Origin: Panorpa germanica
Lineage: Eukaryota > Arthropoda > Insecta > Mecoptera > Panorpidae
DNA: 64,000 bases
NCBI GenBank assembly: GCA_963678705.1
Contig: OY783207.1
Coordinates: 2,914,001-2,978,000, forward strand
Direction: 5' to 3'
Of this stretch, positions 35,487-47,695 are shown piece by piece. The first letter of the stretch is position 1. Every line of letters starts with the position of its first letter. The notes under the pieces were generated by a model. The model ran no database searches, was not told the origin of the DNA, and saw nothing but the letters and a program-made list of their open reading frames with translations. A program made the position numbers and the translations under genes.

Positions 35487-35940
35487 GTCACTAAACGACT
35501 ATTTATCTTTTTATTTATTATATTAATTGTGTGTCTTTCGGCTTTACCATCTACATTATTATATTTCTTAATGCATTTCATATAAATTCAAAGTTAAAAC
35601 TAAACTTAAACTATTCTAGACTATTACTACTTCGAATAGTACTTTCTGTTTCTTCTTTTCTTGATCCTCTCTCTTCATGTACCCTACTCCTCCTTTATTC
35701 ACACCGTTTCCTGCTTCTCCTTCCTTATTGCCTGTATCTTCATCTATCACCTCTTGCCTTCCTTGTCTCCTCTCGACAAACCCTCTATTATCTTTTCACT
35801 ATACTTCCAGCCTTCTCTCTTCGTTTTCACTTCTCCACTTATATCTATTACAGGCATAAACGCTCTATCTTTACTATTTCTTCTTGACTCTCTTCCTTTA
35901 CTATGTTATAATTGTCTCTATTGTCACTGGACGACTATTT
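35487..35940 (-). mobile_element. Non-LTR retrotransposon family A, copy 3, nested in a jockey remnant
   Basis: Body 35505-35922, minus strand, with the family 3' end and T/A-rich tail. The flanks 35487-35504 and 35923-35940 are an 18-bp direct repeat (GTCACTRRACGACTATTT) with two adjacent mismatches, read as an ageing target-site duplication. The overlapping plus-strand ORFs of 60-118 codons are shadows. Confidence 0.83.
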
Positions 35941-36878
35941 CTTATCTACGTTAATTTTTATTCTTAGCATAAGTACTTATTATTAATACTTATTGTAACA
36001 GATTGTAACGTGGCATATAATTATTACAAAATAAAAAAGTATTTACATATCTGCATCGTTTTCCGTAATGTGGACGCAAAGGGGATCGTGGTCAATCAGA
36101 CTACGTGTAAAACTTTGTGCGGTACTTTTATCTACATACATGATTATATGACACAAAGAAAGAGATGGATGGCGGAGATACTGAGAAGAAAGGATGAGAA
36201 AGAGGAAAGGGATATATATAAACATGGAAGAGTAAGGAGCAGGAATAGATACAGACAGACAAGAGTATAATAGTGACAAAGTACTTTTCGGAGCATTAGA
36301 ATGTCATAACAGTTACAAGTTAGATTTTGTAATGGGATGTAATTACGTGATTTAATATTGGAAGAATGTAAAGTCTAATGACACACACATTAACTATTAA
36401 ATACGATCTCTGGATAGATGATGATATCTAGTTGTTTCATTTCTCTCCCTACTTGTTAAATTATAAGCGGACGTCTATGTATCAGACCCTACGTTTAGTA
36501 AGCTTTGGAATCCAAAAGGTATTCATTTTCACAGTTTTTCAATAATATATTTATAAAAATATATTTCTAAAGAAATATTTTCATGAATTTTTCTCTTTTG
36601 CTATTACGCATATCGTAGATGGTCTTTATGCCACTGATGGATATCAAGCTCTATGTGTAGCTACGTGGTTGAGCCATCCGCAAAGGTAAAATGATTTCAT
36701 CAATTTGACGGAGTGAAGATAATGCCTGAATAAATAATATTAAATTATTCTACTCTTTAACATATTTTTCATTTTTCGTGGAAACCTTAATAAATTGAAT
36801 ATTCTGAATTGTAAGATATATATATTACCAAACCATATTTAAATTTATTAAATTCTGTGCTTAACAGAAAATGGGGAA

Positions 36879-36880
<2 letters not shown>
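35941..36880. other. Intron; probable remainder of the jockey 3' UTR, then nothing recognised
   Basis: The first 70 bp after the family A copy (TTAATTTTTATTCTTAGCAT ... TATTGTAACAGATTGTAA) plausibly continues the jockey 3' UTR split by that insertion. ORFs at 36010-36279 on both strands have no family features. Confidence 0.35.

Positions 36881-36942
<62 letters not shown>
36881..36942. repeat. (AT)n microsatellite
   Basis: About 31 uninterrupted AT dinucleotides. Confidence 0.95.
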
Positions 36943-36944
<2 letters not shown>

Positions 36945-37507
36945 TAAAAAGATACTATTTGTCAAAAATGTTTTGGTTTTATAACTCAACTATTCCCGAA
37001 GTAGGTTTTTCTATAATTTCAATAATCTAAAAAATTACGCTTTATGTTTTACTCAATTCAAAAAAGTCTATTTTATTGAAAATATAATCTTCTTTATGTT
37101 AAATAAAGTTAACGCCAAATTGAACACAACAATTTATTTTATAGCAACAAAAATATATACAATATCATAAATCTTGTCATTCATTCATTTGTATAGTTTA
37201 TGTTGACTTAAATTGTAGCGTATTGTTTATTGTATTTTAAATTCGAACGGCCTGAAGCGTTCTGTGCCGGTTGAACAGGCACTGTTAATCCAGATCTCAA
37301 GACAATTAACACCAAAAACAACAAGTTCATTAAATTTCTTTTATATTACTACAATTTCAACAGCTAGGTTATATCATATTATTAATTGTAATATAATAAT
37401 AGGTTTGTTTATTTATATGGTTGGTATATTTTGGATTTGTTTATCATTTGGTGAATTAATTCTTTGCCAGTAATAGAATACATTTATTCTATCCATCCAG
37501 CCGAGTA
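36943..37507. other. Intron, nothing recognised
   Basis: No repeat or coding trace. Confidence 0.4.
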
Positions 37508-38269
37508 TTAAGGAGGTACAGGACGTACCGTCAATGCAAAAAGTTTATTTCTCGGTAATACGAAATGCAAAATACGAAGTACATGAGGGACGAGCAAATA
37601 TTGGGACTGTACCTTTGAAAATGAATGTTTCAATTCCCTATCAAACTGCTTTTTGCTTGTTAAAATGATTTTTCTATGCATATAATAGTTTATTAAATTA
37701 AAAATTACCTATAATTAATATCAAATTTATATTAATTCAATTTAAATACAAATTAAATATTTTGAAAAAGGAATAATAAATTTTGCAACGCTGCAAATTT
37801 ACGTGTGTTGACGCATGCGTGATTTGGTTCTTTGACCAATAATTTGTTATATTTTATATAATATTTATTTCGATTTTGAATTTCCCGCTCAAATTGGCAT
37901 TTGCAACGTTGCCGGCTTATAACATACATTTACTGTTTCTTAAAGGTTTTATTTCAATATTTTCGTAATTAGGTATCCTTTTGATGATTTTCTTTTTGCA
38001 ATAGTTACAGAAAAGATTATTTTATATACACCTAGTTTTTGAAAGCCGTGTCACCATTTTTTTATAGTTAAAAGTTATATTATGTGGTGAAATTGAGCTA
38101 AAAATTATGATTTGTATGGAAAATGACTATTTTTAATCATGTATAAAAGGAAAACTATGAACCCTAGGTGTCTAAAATTTTGAGACAGCATGTATTTTAA
38201 CTATTTGCATCGACCCTCCAAATTTCACAACGTTTTCTTCATTTACGTTAACGTCCTGTACCTCCTTAA
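37508..38269. mobile_element. TTAA-flanked TIR element, 754 bp between target copies
   Basis: TTAA at 37508-37511 and 38266-38269 flank perfect 15-bp inverted termini, GGAGGTACAGGACGT and its complement. TTAA duplication with GG-starting termini fits Kolobok-like transposons (piggyBac would start CC). The interior is AT-rich and lacks any transposase frame, so it is non-autonomous. It shows no other match to family C apart from the TTAAGG- start. Confidence 0.82.
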
Positions 38270-39449
38270 CTAAAATATCACTAAACAAGTTCACTACACG
38301 AGAGTTCGGAGGTGACTTATGCTTCATAGACACTACTTGTTTTAAGTATGAGTCATCGCCAATCTCTCATGATTTAAACTATATATTTTTTTGTATCGCA
38401 TATAACGATTTTCTCATATACTGGACGTTGTTGAATTCGCAAACATTGTTTTTCTTGCTTACTATAAACTTTTTCGTTAATAATATTTTTGTAAATATAG
38501 ACTTTATTCTCATATTTCCTATATACTCGTACTGTTCATGTTTAACTTTATTTCAATGTTTTTTTCAACGACATTTGTGTGTCTTCTTCGTTCTACGACG
38601 TTTTTCTCCGACGTTTATGTATAATTATGTATACTATCATATGACATTCTGCAGTAATATTATTATTAGAAGAAGAAGAGATCCTATCAAAAAGATTCTA
38701 TTTATCATACTTTCAAGGACAGTGAGAGCACATCTGCTTGTAGTTATAAGAAGATGATTACATACATAAAAAAAACCAATACCAAGCTTTATAAACCGAA
38801 TTTCGTTTTACCAAGACTTCAATTTCACTGATTTCACTTATTTACAAATTGGTCTGTTTTATTCAATAACATTTTCACAATTCAATACACAACTTTAATA
38901 CTTTAGCTAAAGTTCTAAGATCTGTTACAGTTAGACAACATATTTTGTTTCTTTATTTTCTTGATAATCGTCGAAATGTTCAGTATGTGAAATATCCGTG
39001 TTATTGAATTCTTTTAATCTGCCTGGTGGAATTGTCTCACTCCAATTCCTCTTACAAGCGACCTGAGAAAGAGAAGGTGAGGACGCTGTTAGCCAGGCAT
39101 GGCACAAGGCCAACTGAAATGTTATTGGCTCTGCTAGGTTTGTAGAGGCGAGGGACAAGAAATTCCAACACCAAAACTTTGTAATAGAAAAATAAGTTGT
39201 TTCATAAAGTATGTTGCTATAGACACGATACAGTTTTAAGGGGATGACGTAACAGTGGTTGTTCTTGTAGGGGAATTATCAGGTTCTTACTGTTATTATA
39301 GTTAGGTTTGGATGTCTTTAAATTCCAGCTAATGTAGAGAGATTAGAAAAGAAGCCAAATGACCAAAAACATTGCAATATTTATCAACCATATATCTCTT
39401 GTAAATTATAAATGATAATCTACTATTTTATATTTTATTCGATAAATGA
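38270..39449. other. Intron, nothing recognised
   Basis: Two ORFs (38428-38757 plus, 38931-39158 minus) show no family resemblance and no repeat homology within the window. Confidence 0.35.
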
Positions 39450-39620
39450 TTTTATATGTTCCCCAAAATCAAAAATGCATTATGTGCAACAGGATTTCAG
39501 ACCGTTGAAGCTGTGAAAGAAGTTTTCCTGCACTACATCAAACAATTTAAAATTTGCATGGTGCGTTGCAGCGATAGAGGAGGGATGTATATTTATGGGT
39601 ATAATAATGTAAATATTAAT
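39450..39620 (+). pseudogene. mariner transposase C-terminal remnant
   Basis: The frame reads FYMFPKIKNALCATGFQTVE, then AVKEVF, CMVRCSDRGGMYIYG. The block FxLFPKxKxxLxGxxFxTxE shortly after the last catalytic Asp, and the final CxxxxxxRxGxYxxG block, are hallmarks of mariner transposase C-termini. About 30 residues usually found between these blocks are partly deleted and the catalytic triad is missing. The 76-codon ORF (39456-39686) therefore contains real mariner sequence in its first two thirds, but it is not a functional gene. It may derive from the same broad family as the 5' fragment at 7107. Confidence 0.72.
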
Positions 39621-40559
39621 AAGCAAATAAAGATCATACTAGTTCAAATCATAAAGCATGACGTCAGAGAAAAAGTAATAAAATAAGACCGTTAAGTACA
39701 ATTTTCAAAAATGTAAGAAACAAAACTAAAACCAAAAAAAATTAACCTAAAAAAGCATGAAATTTATGTAACGCAATTTAGGGATGATCCCCATGTAGCT
39801 GTATGTATTTACATATATACAATTTTCATTTTTAAAGTCCTTTGTTAAATATACTTTTATTTTTTTACTGTGTTTATCCAATTTAAAGAACAAATTTAAT
39901 TTACTTCATACGCAAACCGCTTCATTTAAATTTTTTATTTCGTTTCTAAATATTTAATTTATTCTTATGTCGCATATTCTTCATAAACTTCAGTTCACAT
40001 TCTTAAGTTTCTCTGTTTACATTCCGTGGCAGTATGATACTCATATTTCCGCTGGAAAACGGAATGTGTACCATTCTGGGGTTCAGGGTTTTGTGACCTA
40101 CTCTACTAGCGTGAAATCTTTATTCCCTCCCTTTAAAAGTTCTATTATGAAGGATATTTACTTAATTTTGTTTTGTGAATTATATTACATCTCGAATTTC
40201 GGGACCATATGGAGACTCCGGTCCATATCGTGGTTACATGCTGTTAGAGTAGGACAACACAATGTCTCTCGTTCTAAATCGTGCCATTTAAACACAAGAT
40301 AATACGGGATCGTAGAATTATATACAGGTATATTATAGATTTGATTAAAATAACAAGAAAAAGAATTTTATGTAGAATTTTTTTTTTTATTTAAAAGTTA
40401 TTGTGAATAAAATTACGAAAGGTGTGGTGAAATATAACTTATTACATTTGCTGATTGTCTGAATGCAGAGCAAATCGGTTATCTTAATACGTCTTTAAAT
40501 TCAGTCCACAAAACCTCATGTGGTTTATATCTAAATTATAAATAACTAGAGTTTTAACT
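39621..40559. other. Intron, nothing recognised
   Basis: A 111-codon plus ORF (39967-40302) has no motif or homology I can recognise. Low expectation that it is coding. Confidence 0.35.
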
Positions 40560-41047
40560 AACAAAATTTCAACTTTTTAGCACATTTTTTGCTCTTGGTA
40601 AAAACTGCTCTCGTGCCCCCAAATAAATTTATGAAATTTTGAATTTTTTTTTTATATAATATTCAATTATTACAAAATCCAAAATTTGAGCTTTCTTCAA
40701 AGTTTCCTACCGGGCTCCCTAATTTTCCCGTTTATAAAATTTTGAATTTCTAAATTTTGAACAATGTTTGCATTCAATAGCGTAATACACATGCAAAATT
40801 TCACCTATCTATCTTTTACGAATAAAAAGTTATACAGCAAAAAAGAGCCTACTTTTTTCCAGTTTTCCCAAAATTATGGGTTTCCAGGAAATTCAGGGAA
40901 AAATTCGAAGACGCCAAAAGTCTTAGAATATTTTTCTCTACGATAAAAACTTCCCTAAGGCCGTTTTTGAACTACCATACAGAAATCGAACCAAACACAT
41001 AAGAATATAAACATATAAATATACACTTGGAACATTATAATATAGGA
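40560..41047 (-). mobile_element. Helitron-like 5' end (family D), copy 2
   Basis: On the minus strand it starts with TCCTATATTATAATGTTCCA at 41047, preceded by A as Helitron insertion between A and T requires. It continues through CGGCC, TCTAAGACTTTTGGCGTC, GAATTTCCTGGAAA and a TTTGGGGGCACGAG block near its inner end. It is colinear with copy 1 for about 450 bp. No 3' terminus was recognised. Confidence 0.55.
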
Positions 41048-41803
41048 TTAAACTTTAGAATTTTATAAAGGGTTATTAAACTACACAGTGAGCAAGAACA
41101 TTGATGCTTGTCTTCGAATTCAATCCTGGACCACAGTTATATTTAAAGAGAAAGTGAATCCTAATCAAAATATAAATTAATGTAGCAATAATGTAATGGA
41201 CAAATGCGTATTAAAATTAAGAACCGCTTATTAACTATTTTAAGATACCTTTGAAAATATGCTTAAGAACCTGTTCTAAAATGTATACAGTTTTTTTTTA
41301 AAGTGTAGGAAATAACGATTAAAATTATTTGTGTAGGATTTGATTTTATTTGTCTCTGAAACTATTATTAATTTTTAGTAACAAATTTACCTGGTAGTGT
41401 GAAAACCTACTTTGTCTAGCTATAGAATATTGTGATTTTAATAAATAAATTTTAAAATTTGTATTGAAATTTGTTTCACTCTCTAGTAACAATAGTGTTA
41501 GTTTTTATAATATTTTTATATTATACTACAAGTTATTCAGCATAAATTGAGCTTGACAATTGTTCGCAACTTTTAAACCCACCACACAATCCCTTAAAAG
41601 TAACATTATATAATATTTATGTTCTATCAAAACCACTATTTACGTAACTAAAGTGCTGTTGTCCATTATTGTGTTCTGAAAATAGTCCTGCACATGATTG
41701 TCGCTATAAGAAAGGTAATGGTACGAAAATAATAGAGAAATGTTTTTGTTCCGTGTTCGCTGTAATGGTTAGGTTACCCTAAGTCGTCCCACGCAGTGAG
41801 TTT
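41048..41803. other. Intron, nothing recognised
   Basis: AT-rich; no repeat or coding trace. Confidence 0.4.
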
Positions 41804-42041
41804 TTGCTCACTTAACCGATTTAAAAAAGTAAAATATTGACCTTTATTATTTGATCTTTTAAACAGCTTTCTCTTTTAAATATTTTCACGCGAATATCGT
41901 TTCTGAATAATAAACATTTGTAAATCAAAACGAGTAAGAGGTTTAGAACAATATTAAAGCTAAAAGCTAAGTTAATGTGTATTATTTTAGCTTTAACCTA
42001 ATAATACAATTAGCATGCCAGAACTAGCGAAATGAAATATT
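41804..42041 (+). repeat. Dispersed repeat E, copy 1
   Basis: Near-identical blocks recur at 46300-46563 in the same orientation: TGCTCACTTAACCGATTTAA, CAGCTTTCTCTTTTAAATAT, ATCGTTTCTGAATAATAAAC and CCTAATAATACAATTAGCAT. Copy 2 has an additional 40-bp segment after TTTTCACGC. No terminal repeats. Confidence 0.75.
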
Positions 42042-42194
42042 AAACAGTAGGTGTAAAATAGTTGTGAATTATTTTAAGTGATATTAAATGAATAGTGGCT
42101 ATTCTTTAATTATAAAGTTACAAAACGACCTTATAGTGATTAAAAGAACCAAAGTCGTGCGCGTGGTACGGCACATATCGAAGGTTCGTGAGTC

Positions 42195-42312
42195 AGACTC
42201 TCTTCAAGATTTCCCTCGCTCGCACCCACGAATTTGTAATATTCAAGAACTAGGCTCCTCATTATTCCTTACAAGTTTGTAACGTTTGGTGTTAGAAGTT
42301 GGAGAGGATAAC
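42195..42312 (-). repeat. Dispersed repeat K, copy 1
   Basis: Inverted relative to 62288-62400. On the minus strand it holds CGTTACAAACTTGTAAGG and, about 60 bp on, AATATTACAAATTCGTGGGT. These two related words form an imperfect direct repeat within each copy. The second resembles an LTR end plus primer-binding site, but that is weak. Confidence 0.55.
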
Positions 42313-42331
42313 GACGTACATCTCAAAACAA

Positions 42332-42459
42332 CGCCATTTTGAAAAAATGGCGAACAAAAACGATTTTCTTTAATATCTCCTTATGGGTGTGCCCCAGGAT
42401 AAAAAGTGTTATTATCAATTTGATAGAGGACTGATAGAGGAATTTCCTACAATTTGTGA
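42332..42459 (-). repeat. Dispersed repeat H, copy 2, with a CGCCATTTT hairpin
   Basis: Diverged inverted copy of 27240-27352. At one end CGCCATTTT and AAAATGGCG (42332-42352) form a short perfect hairpin. Confidence 0.5.
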
Positions 42460-43854
42460 ATAAAACATTTATTTGTACAACCGATAGATATTGAGCTACA
42501 CCGCTTTAAAGTTGAGCACTTCACTAAGTGAAAATTAATAATGATGCGACAAAATTATGTAAGCGCTTACTATTTCCTAAACCAATTTTAGTATATAGAC
42601 ATACTATATATCATTTAAAAAGATTTTTAACGTTTTATTTGGTTCTGTCTATATATATAAGAGTAAATATCATATTTATTTTTCTATAAACCAATACGAA
42701 TACTCTTGCACTTTTAACATGAGTAATACTTTCTTCATTGTGTAAAATTTATGTTTTTCTCTTATTACATCTTTGCTAGTTTTCCGTTTATTTATTATTT
42801 ACCAAGTAAAGTTTTCTTGTACGTTACTATTCATGGAAAACTCTCTTTAGTGCTGCTGATAAGTATCAAGTACAGAATTTTCCGTGAATGGAAAATCATT
42901 CTAGAACCTTTTTCAAATACCGGAAGTTGAAAATGAATAGATTACTTTCTTAACTGAAAGGCATCAGTGCACTGTGAACTAAGCAACAAACTGAAGTAGC
43001 TTTATTATATATATAAATATATATAGTTAGTTTCTACCGTATACGATTTCTAACGATAGTGTTGCCATGCTATAGCAAATATTTCAAAAAACATTTGCCA
43101 CTATTATTTAAAAATATAATAATATAATATAAAACACAGATATTAAAATAGTAAATTATGATGATTTTCAAGACAATATCTTAATATTTACTTTCTTATA
43201 AATCTTGATTGTTTCAAAGAGTAAAATCAATGAACTTAAAATTATATTTACTTAGCGAATGAAAAGAAGAATTTCAATTTGTGTTTTCTGTATCAACAAA
43301 TTCTTCAGACAGCAGTTATTCAATTTAATGTTCAAACATAAAACTCATTAATTTAGCGCTAAGGGTTTATTAAGTGTTTCATTTTATTTATAATGATAGA
43401 AACCTAAATAAAAGTAAACACTTGTATTTATTTATTTATTTATTGTGCGTTTACGCAACGGATTTAAATATTTATTATTGTAAACACCGTTCTGATTAGA
43501 CAAAATTCTTTAATTTTATAATTAAGTTGGGGTTTCAATTGGTATTCCTTAATGAAAAGTTTGAAGCTTTGATGTCAGATTTATCTCCGGGATCCTTGTC
43601 TATAAACGTTCAGATTTAGATGTGTGAATTATATATTTATATACATACACGCATGGGCGTCCGTAAAAAGAGAGTAAATGAAATAATTCTTAACACTTAA
43701 AAGAATATATACATTTTTAACAATAAGGCCGTCCGCACATGGGTCGACTGATTGCAAACGCAAGCCCCGAATCTGCCCGAACCGAATGAGAATGCAAGTG
43801 TGTTGTTAGTGAGAGATGAAAAAAAAACTGATTTGAAATTGGTTTTGAGCGACT
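42460..43854. other. Intron, nothing recognised
   Basis: AT-rich with short TATATA runs near 43005-43025. No family matched. Confidence 0.4.
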
Positions 43855-44443
43855 GTGTTTCTAAGTATTTATCCTTTTTAGTAAGTGGCCCTGGATCTAT
43901 TAAAGCAAAGTTAGTCCAGCTTGGAGTTGAGAGTGATGATAGGTGCAGATGTGGTGAACAGGAAACACTGATGCTTATATTAAAAGAATGCCCAGACTAC
44001 TATGAAGCGAGAGTAAAATTTCAAGACAGAATAAAAGTCAGAGAAATTGGAAGTCTGGAGTATCTAGTAAATGAAGAGATTAGGTATCGATATTTTAATG
44101 AGTATGCGAAGGAGATTTTTGAAACTAGAAAAATGCTATTGAAGAATGATGAAGTTAGAAGAAGAAGAGATGCAGAGACAGTAATATGAAGTGAAGGAGA
44201 AGAATTAGAGCAAAGGAATTGGGATAATTTCACGGCGGATGAGATTGAACAGTAAATTAGATAAAATGAGTTATAATAATTTCCTTTGTACATCTTTTAT
44301 TTGTTCCTATATAATTATATATTAATGTAATTGAAATGTAAAAAATTAAGGGGGATAGAATAAGTGGAAAAAGTAGCACATATGGGCGGATGCCTAGGAG
44401 GTGCTATTAAATTTAATAAATGAAAAAAAAAGTGTTTCTAAGT
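43855..44443 (+). mobile_element. R1-like non-LTR retrotransposon, 5'-truncated, poly-A tail and 12-bp TSD
   Basis: GTGTTTCTAAGT at 43855-43866 and 44432-44443 is the target-site duplication, so the body is 43867-44431. It encodes the ORF2 C-terminus: GPGSIKAKLVQLGVESDDRC, then CGEQETLMLILKECPDYYEA and a charged tail ending RRRRDAETVI. The Cys-x-Cys ... Cys zinc-binding block is recognisable, but the usual His is replaced (LMLILKEC where HxxxxC is expected). A 3' UTR with GGCGGATGCCTAGGAGGTGC and an AATAAATG(A)9 tail follows. The open frame extends upstream to an ATG at 43752 only because flanking DNA happens to be open. About the first 38 residues are not part of the element. Confidence 0.82.
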
Positions 44444-46225
44444 CACATGCTGTTCATGGTGAACATCATGAGCAGAGATGTGCACTAATACTTTTCAAAA
44501 GTATTTAAATACATATACAAATAAGTTGAGATATATACAGATTCCTGTAGCATGTACTTCAGTACTTTGCTAGTTCTTGTAGCAAAAAAAAAAACACTTT
44601 AAAATTTGCAAAATAGTGATCGTTTTGAGATTATACAAATCTCTGTGATCTTATATACGGAAAATCGAAGAACGCCTATGATTATACGCATATCTGGAAT
44701 GAGTGGTCTAATTTCTATTCCACAGTATACAGTGAAATACTTTATCAAAGGCAATAAAGCAATACTCGTGTAAATCCCATTCCGTTCCGTTTCGTTAATT
44801 CACTGGCTGATGCGGGATGCTGTGAGTACGACAAATTGGTGAGCAAACATCGTAATTGCGTAAAATTGTTGTGTAAATATTAGACTTAAAATAATGTTAC
44901 TTTTGTTATGTAAATATTACAATGCAACTTTTGATTTCCTCTGTATATATAAACCCTATTTTCCCAACAACTATTTGAAACTATGAATATTTGTATAAGC
45001 CTGAAGTCTATGCAAACATATATACACATTCATGTATATACATATCTATATGTAAGAATCATAAAGTAAAGTATAAAATCCAAAAAATGGGTTGTTCAAT
45101 TCTAGTTTCGTCGAACGACAAATCGAACGTAATGTTGAGCTACAGTTATATTCGAAACGAACACAAATAAAACGGAGATATAAAAGTATAAACCGTAGTT
45201 AACTGACTATTGAAAAATCGGTCCTCAGTGTATTAATTTTGAGTGTTCACGTAATCCTGCGATATATAATCTGTGGTCATTAGTTGTATTCATTCGCCCT
45301 AATTCTCCGTCGTCACGGGAAAGGTTTATTTCACTTCCTGTTTGTAAATACTGTGTATAATATTCACGATTAATACTTTGTTTTATGAAAAAGGTGTGTC
45401 AACTTCTTTTGTGTAACATCACAGGCTTATTTTTATTTTATGGAGTATTTAACTGTATATATATCATTTTATAATTCTTTGTCTTAAAATGTATTGCTTG
45501 TAAAGATAATAGATTAGAGATTAATTACCCCAAGAAACTTTTTTTTGGACATCTCTCACATTTATCGTTAGACAGAGAATGGAGAATGCTGAGATATGCG
45601 TTCCGGGTAAATTAACTTTGTTGTTTCTTTATTTTTCATTAAAGTTAATTACTTTTTCTTTGATAGACATATCAGTGTAAGTGGATTAGAACAATAGTTA
45701 CGACAAAACTTTACTTCTCTAATAAATCTGTATAACGTGTTTATGTTTCCAAAGGAAACAAAAACTTCATTTCTAGCTAAATACACAATAGCTTGATAAA
45801 CTTTTTAATCAATAAAGATAATGAACATATACTGTTAATTAAACTATTTTATATATTCGATGAAAAATGAGGTGTTTATTCTCTTCTTCTTTTTATGATG
45901 CAATCCGTCTATGAAGACATTCAGTAATTCCTATTTATATGCCTTCCTATTGAATTGAATTAAGCCATAGTTTGGGGACCCCTAATGTAGGAAATATTTA
46001 CCACAACCTTTTCTATGTCCAAATTTTATAATTTAAGTTCTTTGACTTAAAAGGAAGCTGTATAAAGATGTTAAAACATCAATAGATTTTTTTTTCTTAT
46101 TACAGAATTATATCATCTGTTACTAATCAAGATTCTTGCTAATTACTGGCTTTTATTTTGATCCTTATATCTATTTTCTCAAGCGTACTGATCATTTTTT
46201 AACAAAGTAAAACATATTGAATTTA
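44444..46225. other. Intron, nothing recognised
   Basis: No family matched over this stretch. Confidence 0.4.
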
Positions 46226-46603
46226 TTGTAAACTGGAATTCAGTTATTACCGAAAGAAGAATTCACTAACGTCTCACGAAAATGTTTTTAAAATATTTTG
46301 CTCACTTAACCGATTTAAAAACTAAAATACTGACCTTTAATATTTGATGTTTTAAACAGCTTTCTCTTTTAAATATTTTCACGCAGAGATAAAACTAAAA
46401 GCACGTCGGGAAATAATGGAATATCGTTTCTGAATAATAAACATTTGTAAATCAAAATAGGTAAGTGGCTTAAAACAATAATAAAACTAAAATATAAGTT
46501 ATATTTTATGATTTAGAACCTAATAATACAATTAGCATACCAGAACTACTGAAGTGAATATTGTAAACTGGAATTTAGTTCTTACCGAAAGCAGAATTCA
46601 CTG
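46226..46603 (+). repeat. Repeat E, copy 2, inside a 334-bp-period direct repeat
   Basis: Repeat E copy 2 occupies 46300-46563. It is bracketed by a diverged 43-bp direct repeat, TTGTAAACTGGAATTYAGTT ... AGAATTCACT, at about 46227-46268 and 46561-46603. The bracket is either an old tandem duplication or a long direct-repeat terminus. Confidence 0.65.
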
Positions 46604-47093
46604 ACTGAATTCAATATCTTTAAATAAATGTGAAATTAAGAAATGTGAAAGTTTATTTATTGTTCAAAATATTTCTACATGATCACGTAATTTTTATGGT
46701 CATATTTTACAACTTTGTTTTATAAAGATCAGATCAAATACGCGATAAAAAACTGATATTGCAACTGTGTAATGAACCAGTGTATTTGTACCATATCCTA
46801 TCTACTTGGTTTTCACAGAGGTTGGTTTTCCAGAGCAGTATCATAAAAATAGCGCAAAGACTGCATTTGAAATAATAGAATAGGAGTTTGCCAAGCTCGT
46901 ATGTACTCGACAGGCTACACAAAAGTACCTCAGGGATGAATGACATTGTACAAACCTTTTATGTTTATTAAAAAGTTGATTGAAATTGACAACCGAAATG
47001 GAACAAACACATTCTCAAAACTTTGTTCGGTTTAAAATTTTAGTAGAATTAAAATGTACAAATTAACTAGGGTATGCTATAATACATACATAC
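46604..47093. other. Intron, nothing recognised
   Basis: A 70-codon minus ORF (46734-46946) has no features. Confidence 0.4.
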
Positions 47094-47695
47094 AGGCTTG
47101 TGTCCTCATTGTTTAGTGCTCGATTTTTCAATTGTTGATTAAAATTGATGTTAATAAATGTGTATTGGAGTGTCTATTTTAATAAATATCTAAATGTTGA
47201 CGGAGATATAGCAATTAAAAGTTTGAATTGTAGTTTTAGCGCTAGAGATGGTCGGCCATATTTGTATGACGTGAAATACATTTTAACGTCAGTTATTTGT
47301 TGAGTAGGTCAGTGCTGTGGTAATGTTTTGCAGCTGTTGGTAGTCAAATAATCAAGTCAAATCAAAAAATAATAAGTTTTTATTTTATTTAACCCTGCTA
47401 AGGCAGACATAATATTGAAATTTTATTGTTCCTTGAAATAGATGTAAATAATATTTGATATTTTGATATATAAATACATATAGCAGAGATTTATGAGCTG
47501 TAAGGTTGGTAACCTTATGTGTACAACGTTGAATCCCTTTAATAATTAAAGAGACAAAATGACTTTTTTAATTGTTAATATCTCTTAACATATAAGGAGT
47601 TATTATAAAATAATTGAACATTTGAGATTCTAGTAACCCACTTTATCAATATATAGTACACTTTTATAAAAATTAAGACATAGGGCACAAGCCCA
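47094..47695 (+). mobile_element. TIR element family B, copy 4 (602 bp)
   Basis: Left end AGGCTTGTGTCCTCA (one terminal base changed) and right end AGGGCACAAGCCCA. Same orientation and full length as copy 1. Confidence 0.85.

Noticed and set aside
39967-40302. 111-codon plus-strand ORF
   Set aside because: No motif, no homolog in the window, no sensible splice context and low complexity in places. Chance ORFs of this length are plausible over 64 kb.
43752-43866. First 38 codons of the ORF at 43752-44189 as part of a retroelement protein
   Set aside because: The 12-bp target duplication places the insertion boundary at 43866/43867, so these codons are flanking DNA that happens to be open.
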